A stretch of DNA of 64,000 bases from Pseudomonas cichorii (GTDB taxonomy: Bacteria > Pseudomonadota > Gammaproteobacteria > Pseudomonadales > Pseudomonadaceae): NCBI RefSeq assembly GCF_018343775.1, contig NZ_CP074349.1:4888001-4952000 (forward strand). The letters run 5' to 3'. Position numbers and translations under genes: made by a program. This document shows, one piece after another, positions 1-9,557 of this stretch. The first letter of the stretch is position 1, and each line of letters opens with the position of its first letter. The notes below the pieces were generated by a model. That model was not told where the DNA came from, made no database searches, and saw only the letters and a list, made by a program, of their open reading frames with translations.

Positions 1-1
1 C

Positions 2-1450
2 CTGATTCCGGTGCTGCTCAAGTTCACCCAGTCGAACCTGGCACCGGACGAAGATCAGGGCATCATTTTCATGATGGCGACCTCACCCCAGCCCACCAAC
101 CTGGATTACATCAACGCCTATACCGATGAGTTCGTGGAGATATTCCGGGAGTTTCCCGAGTACTACTCCTCGTTCCAGATCAACGGCTTCAATGGCGTGC
201 AGACCGGCGTAGGCGGATTCCTGCTCAAGCCATGGGACGAGCGCAGCCGTACCCAGATGGAAATCCTGCCGGATGTTCAGGCACGACTTGCGCAGATTCC
301 GGGCCTGCAGATTTTCGGTTTCAACCTGCCATCGCTGCCGGGGACCGGTGAAGGTCTGCCGTTCCAGTTCGTCATCAACACCCCGAACGATTATGCCGCG
401 CTGCTGGAAGTCGCCGAGCGGGTAAAGAAACGCGCCGTGGAGTCCGGAAAGTTCGCATTCATGGATATCGATCTGGCGTTCGACAAGCCTGAAGTTGTCG
501 TCGATATCGACCGGGCCAAGGCTGCCCAGATGGGCGTGTCCATGCAGGATCTGGGCGGCACACTGGCGACCTTGCTGGCCGAGGCGGAAATCAACCGTTT
601 CACCATCGAAGGCCGCAGTTACAAGGTCATAGCCCAGGTCGAACGTGCGTATCGGGATAATCCGGGCTGGCTGAACAACTATTACGTGAAGAACAGCGAA
701 GGCAAGCTGCTGGCACTGTCCACGCTGATCACGGTCAGCGACCGGGCCAGACCTCGTCAGCTCAACCAGTTCCAGCAGCTCAACTCTGCAATCATCCAGG
801 GTTTTCCCATTGTCAGCATGGGTGAGGCCATCGAGACGGTTCGCCAGATCGCCAACGAGGAAGCGCCTGTCGGGTTCGCTTATGACTATGCAGGCGCTTC
901 ACGCCAATACGTTCAGGAAGGCAGCGCCCTGTGGGTAACCTTTGCCCTGGCACTGGCGATCATCTTCCTGGTGCTGGCAGCCCAGTTCGAGAGCTTCCGT
1001 GACCCGCTGGTGATTCTGGTCACGGTGCCGCTGTCGATCTGCGGGGCGCTGATCCCGCTGTTTCTCGGGCTGTCGAGCATGAATATCTACACTCAGGTCG
1101 GGCTGGTGACGCTGATCGGCCTGATCAGCAAGCACGGCATCCTGATCGTCGAGTTCGCCAATCAGCTACGCCACGATAAAGGACTGTCGGCACGGGAAGC
1201 GGTGGAGGAAGCTGCTGCGATTCGTCTGCGCCCGGTACTGATGACCACGGCAGCCATGGTATTCGGCATGGTGCCCTTGATACTCGCGACAGGCGCAGGA
1301 GCCGTCAGCCGTTTCGATATAGGCGTCGTGATTGCCACGGGCATGTCGGTGGGAACCCTGTTTACCCTGTTCGTGCTGCCCTGCGTGTATACGGTGCTGG
1401 CGGCCAAGGACAAACCGGTTGGTGCTGCACGCTCACTGCCTGCAAATTAA
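2..1450 (+). CDS. RND efflux pump inner-membrane permease, C-terminal part
   Basis: This is the C-terminal ~480 residues of a proton-driven RND (HAE-1 type) permease. The reading frame is open from the first bases, so the gene begins outside the window. It shows part of the periplasmic porter domain (FQFVINTPNDYAALLE, then the docking region) followed by membrane helices such as ALWVTFALALAIIFLVLAAQFES and SKHGILIVEFANQ. The protein would pair with a periplasmic adaptor and an outer-membrane channel to export drugs or small molecules. The position next to colRS and the InaA gene matches mexW (PA4375) in P. aeruginosa, from memory, so a MexW-like pump is likely. The substrate cannot be told from sequence. 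Confidence 0.9.
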   Translation: MIPVLLKFTQSNLAPDEDQGIIFMMATSPQPTNLDYINAYTDEFVEIFREFPEYYSSFQINGFNGVQTGVGGFLLKPWDERSRTQMEILPDVQARLAQIPGLQIFGFNLPSLPGTGEGLPFQFVINTPNDYAALLEVAERVKKRAVESGKFAFMDIDLAFDKPEVVVDIDRAKAAQMGVSMQDLGGTLATLLAEAEINRFTIEGRSYKVIAQVERAYRDNPGWLNNYYVKNSEGKLLALSTLITVSDRARPRQLNQFQQLNSAIIQGFPIVSMGEAIETVRQIANEEAPVGFAYDYAGASRQYVQEGSALWVTFALALAIIFLVLAAQFESFRDPLVILVTVPLSICGALIPLFLGLSSMNIYTQVGLVTLIGLISKHGILIVEFANQLRHDKGLSAREAVEEAAAIRLRPVLMTTAAMVFGMVPLILATGAGAVSRFDIGVVIATGMSVGTLFTLFVLPCVYTVLAAKDKPVGAARSLPAN

Positions 1451-1466
1451 AGGCTGAAACGCGGAA

Positions 1467-1483
1467 AGCCCCGTAAAGGGGCT
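1467..1483. terminator. Short hairpin between convergent genes
   Basis: A perfect 6-bp stem (AGCCCC / GGGGCT) with a 5-base loop lies 16 bp after the RND stop and before the end of the small exported protein gene on the other strand. T-tracts are weak on both sides, so termination strength is uncertain. Confidence 0.45.
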
Positions 1484-1503
1484 CTGGGGAGTTGAAATTC
1501 ATT

Positions 1504-1731
1504 TCAACCTTTTGGACCGGCCCCCTGGGCCAGGCTGTACATCAATAGCAATAAATCATGATCCGGCTTTACGGCTGCCACGCTTTTCAATGCGCGCGGC
1601 AACGGGCAGTGCCCTTCACCGCTCTGGACACTGAGAATCTTGGTCGAAGGCTGCTCCCAGGCTGCCACGGCGACAGTTGCCGTTGCCAGCGCACCTACGA
1701 CAAACAAACCTCTAGCCATTTCAAGTTTCAT
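1504..1731 (-). CDS. Small exported protein of the ColRS/LPS operon (75 aa)
   Basis: This protein has a signal peptide: a basic start (MKLEMAR), a hydrophobic core (GLFVVGALATATVAVA) and a likely cleavage before AWEQPS. The mature part of about 50 residues has one cysteine and no domain I recognise. The ATG shares its A with the TGA of the upstream inaA-like gene (TGATG), which indicates translational coupling and makes it the last gene of the methyltransferase-inaA operon. A GTG one codon earlier is possible. A role in the outer envelope is inferred only from context. Confidence 0.65.
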   Translation of the reverse strand: MKLEMARGLFVVGALATATVAVAAWEQPSTKILSVQSGEGHCPLPRALKSVAAVKPDHDLLLLMYSLAQGAGPKG

Positions 1732-2453
1732 CACTCCAAACCCTTGATAGTGCTGCCAAACACCGAATGGTAAAAATAGACGAGCTTTTGCCAGTCTGCT
1801 GTCTCGAATGACGAATGGCGTCGAAACTGTTTCATATCATGCTGGGCAGCACCATGGGCGGTGAAACGACGGCGGGCTTTTTCCAGGTCCAGCAGCGCAA
1901 CTTCCACTTCGGCCTGCTGGCCATCGCCGCTCACACGCACGAATACATGCTTGCTGTAGAGGCAACTGTGTTGCCAGCGCGCCCTGTGCATCCGGGCCAG
2001 GGTCGTGCCTATTTCCTTGAGCAGTCGCTCATGCAGCAACTCGCCGCAACGCTCGCGACCACCATTGGCATACCACTGGTCGAGATCCTCGAAACCGTCC
2101 AGCGCGGCCGTGACCAGCAAGGCACGCCACTCATTGTTCTGATCACGCTCTGCGCCGCAGAACACTATTTCAGGTACACCAACGTTGACCTGCCGCAGGC
2201 CTTCGATTGCATCACGCTCACGCAGGACTGTCGGACGACCCAACGGATACAGCAAACTGCGGTAGGTATGGCCTGTCTGGCGTTTGCTGTAAAGCATCGG
2301 GCCTTCGCCAGCATAAATCCGCTGAACACCGCTTTCACCACCACGACGAACATTGGGCTCTTCCACCCATTCACCGCGCAGGTTCCAGAAGTGGCCGAAG
2401 CGGCTCTCTTTTTTGGAGACTCGCATCGCTTTACCTAAAGTCTGAACATTCAT
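1731..2453 (-). CDS. inaA: InaA/WapQ-like lipopolysaccharide kinase
   Basis: 240-residue protein of the Kdo/heptose kinase-like family (InaA, WaaP/WapQ relatives), thought to phosphorylate LPS core sugars at the cytoplasmic face of the inner membrane. Visible kinase-fold features are the N-terminal RIYAGEGPMLYSKRQ strand region, a histidine-containing segment IGTTLARMHRARWQHSCLYSKHVFV resembling a catalytic loop, and LLDLEKAR, where the DLE aspartate would be the metal ligand. It starts 6 bp after the methyltransferase gene. In P. fluorescens WCS365, as I recall, the equivalent pair (orf222 and wapQ) lies beside colRS, is controlled by it and supports outer-membrane integrity; the layout here is the same. 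Confidence 0.85.
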   Translation of the reverse strand: MNVQTLGKAMRVSKKESRFGHFWNLRGEWVEEPNVRRGGESGVQRIYAGEGPMLYSKRQTGHTYRSLLYPLGRPTVLRERDAIEGLRQVNVGVPEIVFCGAERDQNNEWRALLVTAALDGFEDLDQWYANGGRERCGELLHERLLKEIGTTLARMHRARWQHSCLYSKHVFVRVSGDGQQAEVEVALLDLEKARRRFTAHGAAQHDMKQFRRHSSFETADWQKLVYFYHSVFGSTIKGLE

Positions 2454-2459
2454 CCCGGA

Positions 2460-3155
2460 CTACCTTTTACGCAGTAAATAGACTCGCCACATGGCGTAAA
2501 ACGGTAAGAAATCCATGCGTTCCTGAATCCGGAAACCCGCCGTCTCAAACTCGGCTTCGACAGTTTCAACCGGTAACACGAAACGATTCTGGTAACTTTC
2601 AGCCCCACTTTTGCGCTGTCGATGCAGCTCAAGGCGCTTGCGTTTCCAGGCTTTAAAATTGCCATCAACCCACAAGGAAACAATCACACTGTCACGAGTG
2701 ACACGCTGAAACTCCCGCAATAGAGACATTCTATGCTCGGCCTGCCCAACATGGTGCAGCAGCCGCATGCAGAAGATGCTGTCCACGGCGTTTTCGGGCA
2801 GATCGATTGCAAAGGCAGAGGTCTGCAAAGGTTGTACCCTTTTCACGACATTCTCAGGCTGAGACTCCAGAGCGGTATTGAGCATGTCGGCAGAATTGTC
2901 GGCCCCGATGATCGAGCGGTTGGTCTTTTCGGCCAGCAAAGGCCAGAAACGACCGGCGCCACAAGGCAGGTCAAGCACAAGCCCAGGGTCTCCCGCCAGA
3001 TGCAGGGCCTTTCTGGCCAGTTGCTCATCGCGATAATGAGACAGCCTGCGTGACAGTCCGTGCTGATGTTTTTCCAGATACTCCCGTGCATGATCCTTGT
3101 TGTACTTGCGCGAGAACTTGAGCTCGATGCGCTTGTTCATGGGGAGGCATCTCAT
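2460..3155 (-). CDS. Class I SAM-dependent methyltransferase (orf222-like)
   Basis: Rossmann-type methyltransferase of about 230 residues. The SAM-binding motif is LVLDLPCGAGRFWPLL, followed by the acidic strand end IIGADNSADML and the motif IV-like region VDSIFCMRLLHHV. The substrate is unknown, but operon position with an LPS kinase beside colRS suggests LPS core or envelope modification. It matches the size and context of orf222 next to colRS in P. fluorescens. An alternative ATG lies 15 bases downstream at 3140; neither start has a strong Shine-Dalgarno sequence. A ColR-box-like sequence lies 56 bp upstream. Confidence 0.85.
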   Translation of the reverse strand: MRCLPMNKRIELKFSRKYNKDHAREYLEKHQHGLSRRLSHYRDEQLARKALHLAGDPGLVLDLPCGAGRFWPLLAEKTNRSIIGADNSADMLNTALESQPENVVKRVQPLQTSAFAIDLPENAVDSIFCMRLLHHVGQAEHRMSLLREFQRVTRDSVIVSLWVDGNFKAWKRKRLELHRQRKSGAESYQNRFVLPVETVEAEFETAGFRIQERMDFLPFYAMWRVYLLRKR

Positions 3156-3210
3156 GATTCTTGTTGGGGCCAGCCTAATGAGTAGCCTGTCATCATCAAG
3201 TCATGCCGAT

Positions 3211-3226
3211 GTGAAAAAAATGTTCT
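3211..3226 (-). promoter_or_regulatory. Candidate ColR binding site upstream of the methyltransferase-inaA operon
   Basis: On the minus strand this reads AGAACATTTTTTTCAC. The ColR consensus as I recall it from P. putida is YYNASNNYTTTTTCAC. The match is 14 of 16, including the whole TTTTTCAC core and the A-C pair; only the first two pyrimidines fail. It lies 56 bp upstream of the methyltransferase start. It overlaps the T-tract of the colS terminator, so the T-run alone may explain part of the match. Confidence 0.5.
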
Positions 3227-3245
3227 CTGGGGCCAGAGAACATTT
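3218..3245 (-). terminator. Rho-independent terminator of colRS
   Basis: A near-perfect 13-bp inverted repeat (AAATGTTCTCTGG / CCAGAGAACATTT) begins 28 bp after the colS stop. On the minus strand it is followed by a run of Ts. It separates the colRS transcript from the methyltransferase operon, so the latter probably has its own promoter. Confidence 0.8.
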
Positions 3246-3272
3246 CAAGATATTACAACCAGCATTTATCAA

Positions 3273-4559
3273 TCAGGATTTGGTCACCAGGCTCACCTTG
3301 AACCGGCAGCCATTGGGCTCCATGGGCGTAAGCCCCACACTCCAACCCTGATTCGCACAGATCCGCTGCACCAGAGAAAGCCCCAGGCCAAGACCTTCGC
3401 CGCGCTGTTCATTGCCCCGCACAAAAGGCTCGAACATGGCTTCGCGTTTTTCTTCGGGGATACCGACACCGCTGTCCTCCACGATGAAACCGTCTGCCAA
3501 CAGAGTCAGGGTAATAAAGCCATGATCGGTGTAATGCAGCGCATTGCGCAGCAGATTGCCCATCACCGCATGCAGGAAGGTGGCGTTGTAGCGCACATCG
3601 GTGGTCTGGTCGGTTTCTGGCGGGTTGTAGATCAGTTGCAGGCCTTTGCCTTCGATCGGTCCACGCCACAAGGCGACCAGTTGCTCGGCAACAGCACCAA
3701 GAGTGGCACGTGGCGTCATGGCCGGGTCTTCGCGCTGGGTGCGAGCCAGCATCAGGAAGGTCTGCACCAGGTCGCGCATTTCTTCACAGGCTCTGGCAAT
3801 ACGCTCCACCTGTCTTCTGGCCCGCTGGTCGAGGGCCGGGTTTTCCAGCAGCAGTTCACAGGAGCTGGCAAGCACCATCAAGGGCGTGCGCAGTTCATGG
3901 CTGACATCGCTGGTAAACATCCGCTCCCGTATCAGCGCCTGCCTGAGACGACCGAGGGTCGCATCGAAAGCCACGGCCAGCTCACCGACTTCGTCGGCGG
4001 CATAGTCGGGAGCCAATGGCGGTGCCAGACCCAATAGCTGGTCACGATGGCGAACCTGACGGGCCAGACGCACCACAGGGGCCATGACGCGACGGGCCAG
4101 CACCCAGCCCAGAAATACGGCCAGCGCCAGAGCCATGACGAACCCCACCAGCACGACGGCAAACAGGATACGCTCGCGCTCTTCAAAGTCGCTCTGGTCC
4201 TGCAGCAAGGCGTAATGCCTGCCATCTACCACTTCGATCATGGCGTGGTAGGACAAGGGACCGCGAAACACCTCATGAAAACCAGGCTCGAGATGGCGCA
4301 GGTCCTTGGGCAGGTCGAAATCCCCAGGGCCATTGCTGAAGTAGAACAGTTGGTCCGGCTTGGGGCGATGGCTCCAGTCGCTGACGCTGTCCATCAGCAT
4401 CAGACGATTGAGATCCCCTCCAAGACCTGCGGAAATCAGTTTTTCCTCAACCAGGTGAACCGTGGAAATGATCCCCACGGCGAAGGATCCAGCGACCAGG
4501 GCACTCATCAGGGCAAATGCGATGATGATCCGCTGGGCAAGGCTTTGTTTAAACTCCAT
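3273..4559 (-). CDS. colS: Sensor histidine kinase ColS
   Basis: 428-residue membrane sensor kinase that phosphorylates ColR. Order: TM1 (about 10-31), a periplasmic domain of about 95 residues, TM2 (about 131-155), HAMP, HisKA with SHELRTP, and HATPase with NLLRNALHYT, VEDSGVGIP and GEGLGLGLSL. With the start at 4559, residues H35, E38, H105, E126 and E129 fall exactly where P. putida ColS has its proposed Fe(III)/Zn(II) ligands, including the ExxE at 126-129 (recalled from the literature); residue 57 is Asp. This supports both the identity and the start. The start overlaps the colR stop by 11 bp with a GAGGG upstream, so the two genes are co-translated. Confidence 0.95.
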   Translation of the reverse strand: MEFKQSLAQRIIIAFALMSALVAGSFAVGIISTVHLVEEKLISAGLGGDLNRLMLMDSVSDWSHRPKPDQLFYFSNGPGDFDLPKDLRHLEPGFHEVFRGPLSYHAMIEVVDGRHYALLQDQSDFEERERILFAVVLVGFVMALALAVFLGWVLARRVMAPVVRLARQVRHRDQLLGLAPPLAPDYAADEVGELAVAFDATLGRLRQALIRERMFTSDVSHELRTPLMVLASSCELLLENPALDQRARRQVERIARACEEMRDLVQTFLMLARTQREDPAMTPRATLGAVAEQLVALWRGPIEGKGLQLIYNPPETDQTTDVRYNATFLHAVMGNLLRNALHYTDHGFITLTLLADGFIVEDSGVGIPEEKREAMFEPFVRGNEQRGEGLGLGLSLVQRICANQGWSVGLTPMEPNGCRFKVSLVTKS

Positions 4560-5232
4560 CCTTGCCCTCGGCCAGACGATAGCCGACACCATGTACGGTT
4601 TGCAGCAGCGGTTTGGGGAAAGGTTTGTCGATCACCTGACGCAACTGATGCACATGGCTGCGCAAGCTGTCGCTGTCCGGGCAGTCGTCGCCCCACAGGG
4701 CTTCTTCAAGTACCTCGCGGCGCAGCACATGAGGGCTCTTCTGCATCAGGACCGCCAGAAGTTTCAGGCCTACCGGGTTGAGCTTGAGCATGCGGCCATC
4801 ACGGGTCACTTCCAGCGTATCGAGGTCATAGACCAGATCCGCGACCTGCAGGGTGCGCCGCCCTCCTCCCTGGGCACGGCGCAGCACCGCTTCGATACGC
4901 GCCGCCAGTTCGGAAAGCGCGAAAGGTTTGAGCAGGTAGTCGTCGGCACCTGAGCGGAAGCCCTGCAAGCGGTCATCCAGCTGATCCCGCGCAGTGAGCA
5001 TGATCACAGGGGTGTCACGCCGCGCATCTTCGCGCAGGCGTTTGCACAGGGTATAGCCATCGATGCCGGGCAGCATGATGTCGAGCACGATCAGGTCATA
5101 GTGCTCGGTCGCGGCCAGATGCAATCCAGAGAGGCCATCCTGCGCGCAGTCGACGGTATAGCCTTTCATACCCAGATAATCGGCAAGGTTCGCCAGGATG
5201 TCGCGGTTATCTTCGACCAGAAGAATTCGCAT
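4549..5232 (-). CDS. colR: Response regulator ColR (OmpR family)
   Basis: 227-residue regulator. The N-terminal receiver domain has the acidic pair in LLVEDN, the phospho-acceptor aspartate in LIVLDIMLPG and the lysine in LLKPF. The C-terminal winged-helix DNA-binding domain carries DSLRSHVHQLRQVIDKP and ends with the OmpR-type hairpin LQTVHGVGYRL. ColR controls envelope, LPS and metal-tolerance genes in pseudomonads. I chose the ATG before RILLVEDN; the frame extends seven codons further to a TTG. It is the first gene of colRS and diverges from the PAP2 gene. Confidence 0.95.
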   Translation of the reverse strand: MRILLVEDNRDILANLADYLGMKGYTVDCAQDGLSGLHLAATEHYDLIVLDIMLPGIDGYTLCKRLREDARRDTPVIMLTARDQLDDRLQGFRSGADDYLLKPFALSELAARIEAVLRRAQGGGRRTLQVADLVYDLDTLEVTRDGRMLKLNPVGLKLLAVLMQKSPHVLRREVLEEALWGDDCPDSDSLRSHVHQLRQVIDKPFPKPLLQTVHGVGYRLAEGKDGV

Positions 5233-5307
5233 GGTAGGCACTCTCATATGCAATTTGGGCTGGCGCAGCTTAAGGCGAAGTCAGCCTCAGGGCCAGTACC
5301 ACATGGC

Positions 5308-5323
5308 TTTACGTTTTTTTCAC
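5308..5323 (+). promoter_or_regulatory. Candidate ColR binding site upstream of the PAP2 phosphatase
   Basis: TTTACGTTTTTTTCAC matches the recalled ColR consensus YYNASNNYTTTTTCAC at all 16 positions. It lies 70 bp before the PAP2 start, in the 161-bp divergent region shared with colR, so it could serve either promoter. No -10/-35 pair was assigned with confidence. Confidence 0.6.
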
Positions 5324-5393
5324 TTTATGTGGCAGAAACTGCCGCGTCCCCCGTTACAGCCGTCGGGGCCTTTGCAATTGAACTGGATTCGCC

Positions 5394-6134
5394 ATGTCGA
5401 CACCCGCAACCCTTCCACACTCTCGCCCGCTCAATCTCTGGATCTATCTGGGCATTCCCTTTGCAACTGCCCTGGTTCTCATGCTGCTGGAACTGACCAC
5501 CCTGGACATGAGCCTCGCTCGTCTGGTTTATGACCCACAGGCGGGCGACTTCATCGGCAGGCACAGCCATTTTCTCGAAGACATTCTGCACGACCGCGCC
5601 AAGCAGGTCGTCATTGGCCTGGCGGTCGTCTCAATGCTTATTTTCGCGGCCTCGTTCAAGGTCGGACGCTTGATGCCATGGCGCCGAGAGCTGGGTTGTC
5701 TGGTGCTTTCCATGGCGCTTTCGACCGGCTTCGTGACACCGGTAAAGGTCATCACTTCAGTGCAATGCCCCTGGAGCCTCACGGAATTTGGCGGCAAGGA
5801 AACCTACAGCGAACTGCTCGCTTCACGCCCTGAAACGGACAAGCCGGGCCGCTGCTGGCCGGGCGGTCATGCAGCGACAGGATTTACGCTGTTCGCTCTG
5901 TTCTTCATATTCCGTGATCGCAAGCCACGCCTGGCGAAAGCCGGACTGGTCCTGGCTTTGAGCCTGGGATCGATCTTTTCCATCGGCCGCATGCTGCAAG
6001 GCGCGCACTTCTTCTCGCACAACGTCTGGACGGCGGTGTTCTGCTGGCTGATCTGCCTGGGCGCGTATTACTTCATTCTGTACAGACCGGATAAAAGCGG
6101 GCAGACAGAGCACAGCCTGCTCGCGAAACCCTAA
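5394..6134 (+). CDS. PAP2-superfamily membrane phosphatase (lipid A/lipid phosphatase-like)
   Basis: 246-residue integral membrane protein of the type 2 phosphatidic acid phosphatase family. Helices are visible at about 15-36, 74-93, 103-120, 168-182, 193-212 and 217-238. The three family motifs are present in variant form: K-x6-CP in KVITSVQCP, PGGHA for PSGH, and GRMLQGAHFFSHN for SRx5Hx3D, where the final Asp is replaced by His. Related proteins remove phosphate from lipid A, undecaprenyl pyrophosphate or phospholipids in the inner membrane. Divergence from colRS and a perfect ColR-box match suggest a role in ColRS-controlled envelope remodelling. The substrate is not determined. The stop overlaps the uvsE stop by 4 bp. 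Confidence 0.85.
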   Translation: MSTPATLPHSRPLNLWIYLGIPFATALVLMLLELTTLDMSLARLVYDPQAGDFIGRHSHFLEDILHDRAKQVVIGLAVVSMLIFAASFKVGRLMPWRRELGCLVLSMALSTGFVTPVKVITSVQCPWSLTEFGGKETYSELLASRPETDKPGRCWPGGHAATGFTLFALFFIFRDRKPRLAKAGLVLALSLGSIFSIGRMLQGAHFFSHNVWTAVFCWLICLGAYYFILYRPDKSGQTEHSLLAKP

Positions 6135-7150
6135 ACCATGAACTCGTGGTAGTAATCCAGCGTGGCCACATTCTTGTGCTTGGACTCGAACATGACGTCG
6201 AAGCGGTCAAGAAAAAGGGTCACGTATTCGTTGGTCCAGCGATTCCACATCATGTCGCTGTGGCCATAGAGGTCACGTTTGGAGAGGACTTGCATCAGCG
6301 AGTCCATTTCCAGCTTCTGCTCAGCGCTGAATCCCAGCTCCTGCAGACGCTCCTGAGGCTGAGAGTAATGCATGGTCGGGCGCACGCCACGCCAGCTTTC
6401 GATGATGCGCTCGACGCGAGGCGACTGCGCAGATATGTAGTCATCCTCATGGATCCAGCAATGGTGAACATCCAGAACCACTGGCGCCAGATCGGCTAAC
6501 CCGATGCAGTCGTCCACGCCGTAAGTCTTTTCGTCGTTCTCGAACGTGATGCAGTTATGCGCTTCTTTCGACAGACGCGACCAGATCGAGCGAATCCCCT
6601 CGGCACCCAGTCGACCTGCAATGTGGATGTTGCATTTGAAATCCTGGAACTGCCGCCCGTATCCCATCATGCGGATCATGTCGGCGTGATACTCGAATTC
6701 GGCCAGGCTGTTCTCGACCACTTCAGGCTTGTCGGACCCCAGCACACAATATTGGCCCGGGTGCATGGACAACCGGATTCCGGCAGCACGCGCCGCAGCG
6801 CCAATGGCAGCAAAGCCTTTAATCAGGATCGACTGAATGTCCGGCTGGCGGTAGAACGCGCAGACTTTCGGATGGCTGTAGAACGGCAGCAGATCACTGC
6901 TCAGCCGCAACATTTTCAGGGCGTCAGGCAAGGTCGCCACATAAGCCAGCAAGCGCAACTGGGCTTCGAGGTTGTGGTCGATGATTTCTATCAGCTTGGC
7001 GTGAGCAACCTCGGTGGAAACGCTCTCCATCCAGCGCAACGTGGTAGTGCGCGGGTTCAAGGCCGACTCAATGGTTTTCAGCTCACCAGCCGACAGATTG
7101 CGTTGAGGGTGGCGATACTGGCATGCAAAACCGATCCGGGCAGTGGACAT
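6131..7150 (-). CDS. uvsE: UV damage endonuclease UvsE/UVDE
   Basis: 339-residue TIM-barrel endonuclease that nicks DNA 5' of UV photoproducts and other lesions, giving an alternative to UvrABC repair. Recognised from the family segments GFACQYRHP, IRLSMHPGQYCVLGS, CNIHIAGR, CITFENDEK and VVLDVHHCWI. The histidines and acidic residues in these segments are the expected metal ligands. I chose the ATG before STARIGFAC because an AGGA lies just upstream and the family begins close to this block; the frame extends 22 codons further. The gene is convergent with the PAP2 gene. Confidence 0.9.
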   Translation of the reverse strand: MSTARIGFACQYRHPQRNLSAGELKTIESALNPRTTTLRWMESVSTEVAHAKLIEIIDHNLEAQLRLLAYVATLPDALKMLRLSSDLLPFYSHPKVCAFYRQPDIQSILIKGFAAIGAAARAAGIRLSMHPGQYCVLGSDKPEVVENSLAEFEYHADMIRMMGYGRQFQDFKCNIHIAGRLGAEGIRSIWSRLSKEAHNCITFENDEKTYGVDDCIGLADLAPVVLDVHHCWIHEDDYISAQSPRVERIIESWRGVRPTMHYSQPQERLQELGFSAEQKLEMDSLMQVLSKRDLYGHSDMMWNRWTNEYVTLFLDRFDVMFESKHKNVATLDYYHEFMV

Positions 7151-7263
7151 GGCAATCCTGAAATCCGAATGAATGGTGCTCAGACTATCAGGCAGGTAAA
7201 AGCGTTCGCTATCCATACTGGCTTTTTAGATGTATCGAGTCGCGTGACAGAAACCCGAAAACA

Positions 7264-7290
7264 AAGAACCCTGCACTAGGCAGGGTTCTT
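7264..7290 (-). terminator. Terminator of groESL
   Basis: A perfect 11-bp stem (AAGAACCCTGC / GCAGGGTTCTT) with a 5-base loop lies 27 bp past the groEL stop. On the minus strand it is followed by a T-rich stretch. Confidence 0.8.
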
Positions 7291-7317
7291 CGTGGTGTCG
7301 CTTGGGGTGAGGCTCGC

Positions 7318-8997
<1,680 letters not shown>

Positions 8998-9009
8998 TCA
9001 GCGGTTTTC

Positions 9010-9303
9010 TCAGCCTTCGATGACAGCGAGGATTTCGTTCTCGCTCATCACCAGCAGGTCTTCGCCGTCTACTTTCACAGTGTTGCTACCGGAGTAAGGG
9101 CCAAACACTACTTTGTCACCCACTTTCACGGCCAGCGCACGTACTTCACCGTTATCCAGCACACGGCCGGTACCTACAGCGACGATCTCGCCACGGTTAG
9201 GCTTTTCAGCAGCCGAACCTGGCAGCACGATACCGCCGGCAGTTTTCGTTTCTTCTTCGCTGCGACGGATTACGACGCGGTCATGCAGAGGACGAAGCTT
9301 CAT
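9010..9303 (-). CDS. groS: Co-chaperonin GroES (Hsp10)
   Basis: 97-residue GroEL lid protein beginning [14 protein letters not shown], with the mobile loop around [14 protein letters not shown] and the end [13 protein letters not shown]. It forms the heptameric cap of the folding chamber. The start has a GGAG-type ribosome site; the long frame upstream is not coding. It is the first gene of the groESL operon, and a heat-shock-like promoter lies about 143 bp upstream. Confidence 0.99.
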   Translation of the reverse strand: MKLRPLHDRVVIRRSEEETKTAGGIVLPGSAAEKPNRGEIVAVGTGRVLDNGEVRALAVKVGDKVVFGPYSGSNTVKVDGEDLLVMSENEILAVIEG

Positions 9304-9445
9304 TGTCGATCTCCTGATTATGGTTTTAGAGCGCCCGGTGAACACACCGGCGGGGGTTAAAAATCCGGTCTTGCCGGTTACGGTTCGGCGAGCGAACCGC
9401 AGAATACGGTCTGGCAAATGGGCCAGAAACCTTGCGGTGACCCAT

Positions 9446-9473
9446 ACATAAGGGCGAGCAAGGTGATTACAAG
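9446..9473 (-). promoter_or_regulatory. Candidate sigma-32 promoter of groESL
   Basis: On the minus strand, CTTGTAA, a 12-base spacer and CCCTTATGT resemble the heat-shock consensus CTTGAAA-N11-15-CCCATNT. The site is in the fxsA-groES gap, in the right orientation. No CIRCE inverted repeat was seen. It is a pattern match only. Confidence 0.4.
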
Positions 9474-9518
9474 TCTTGGCCAGGATTTTTTTTCGCACAG
9501 ACAGGCACTTGAAACGAA

Positions 9519-9540
9519 CACGGCACCCGAAGGTGCCGTG
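9519..9540 (-). terminator. UUCG-loop hairpin after fxsA
   Basis: A 9-bp perfect stem (CACGGCACC / GGTGCCGTG) closes a TTCG tetraloop on the minus strand, just past the fxsA stop. The T-tract is short. Confidence 0.65.
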
Positions 9541-9557
9541 CAGACGAGTCATGCCGA

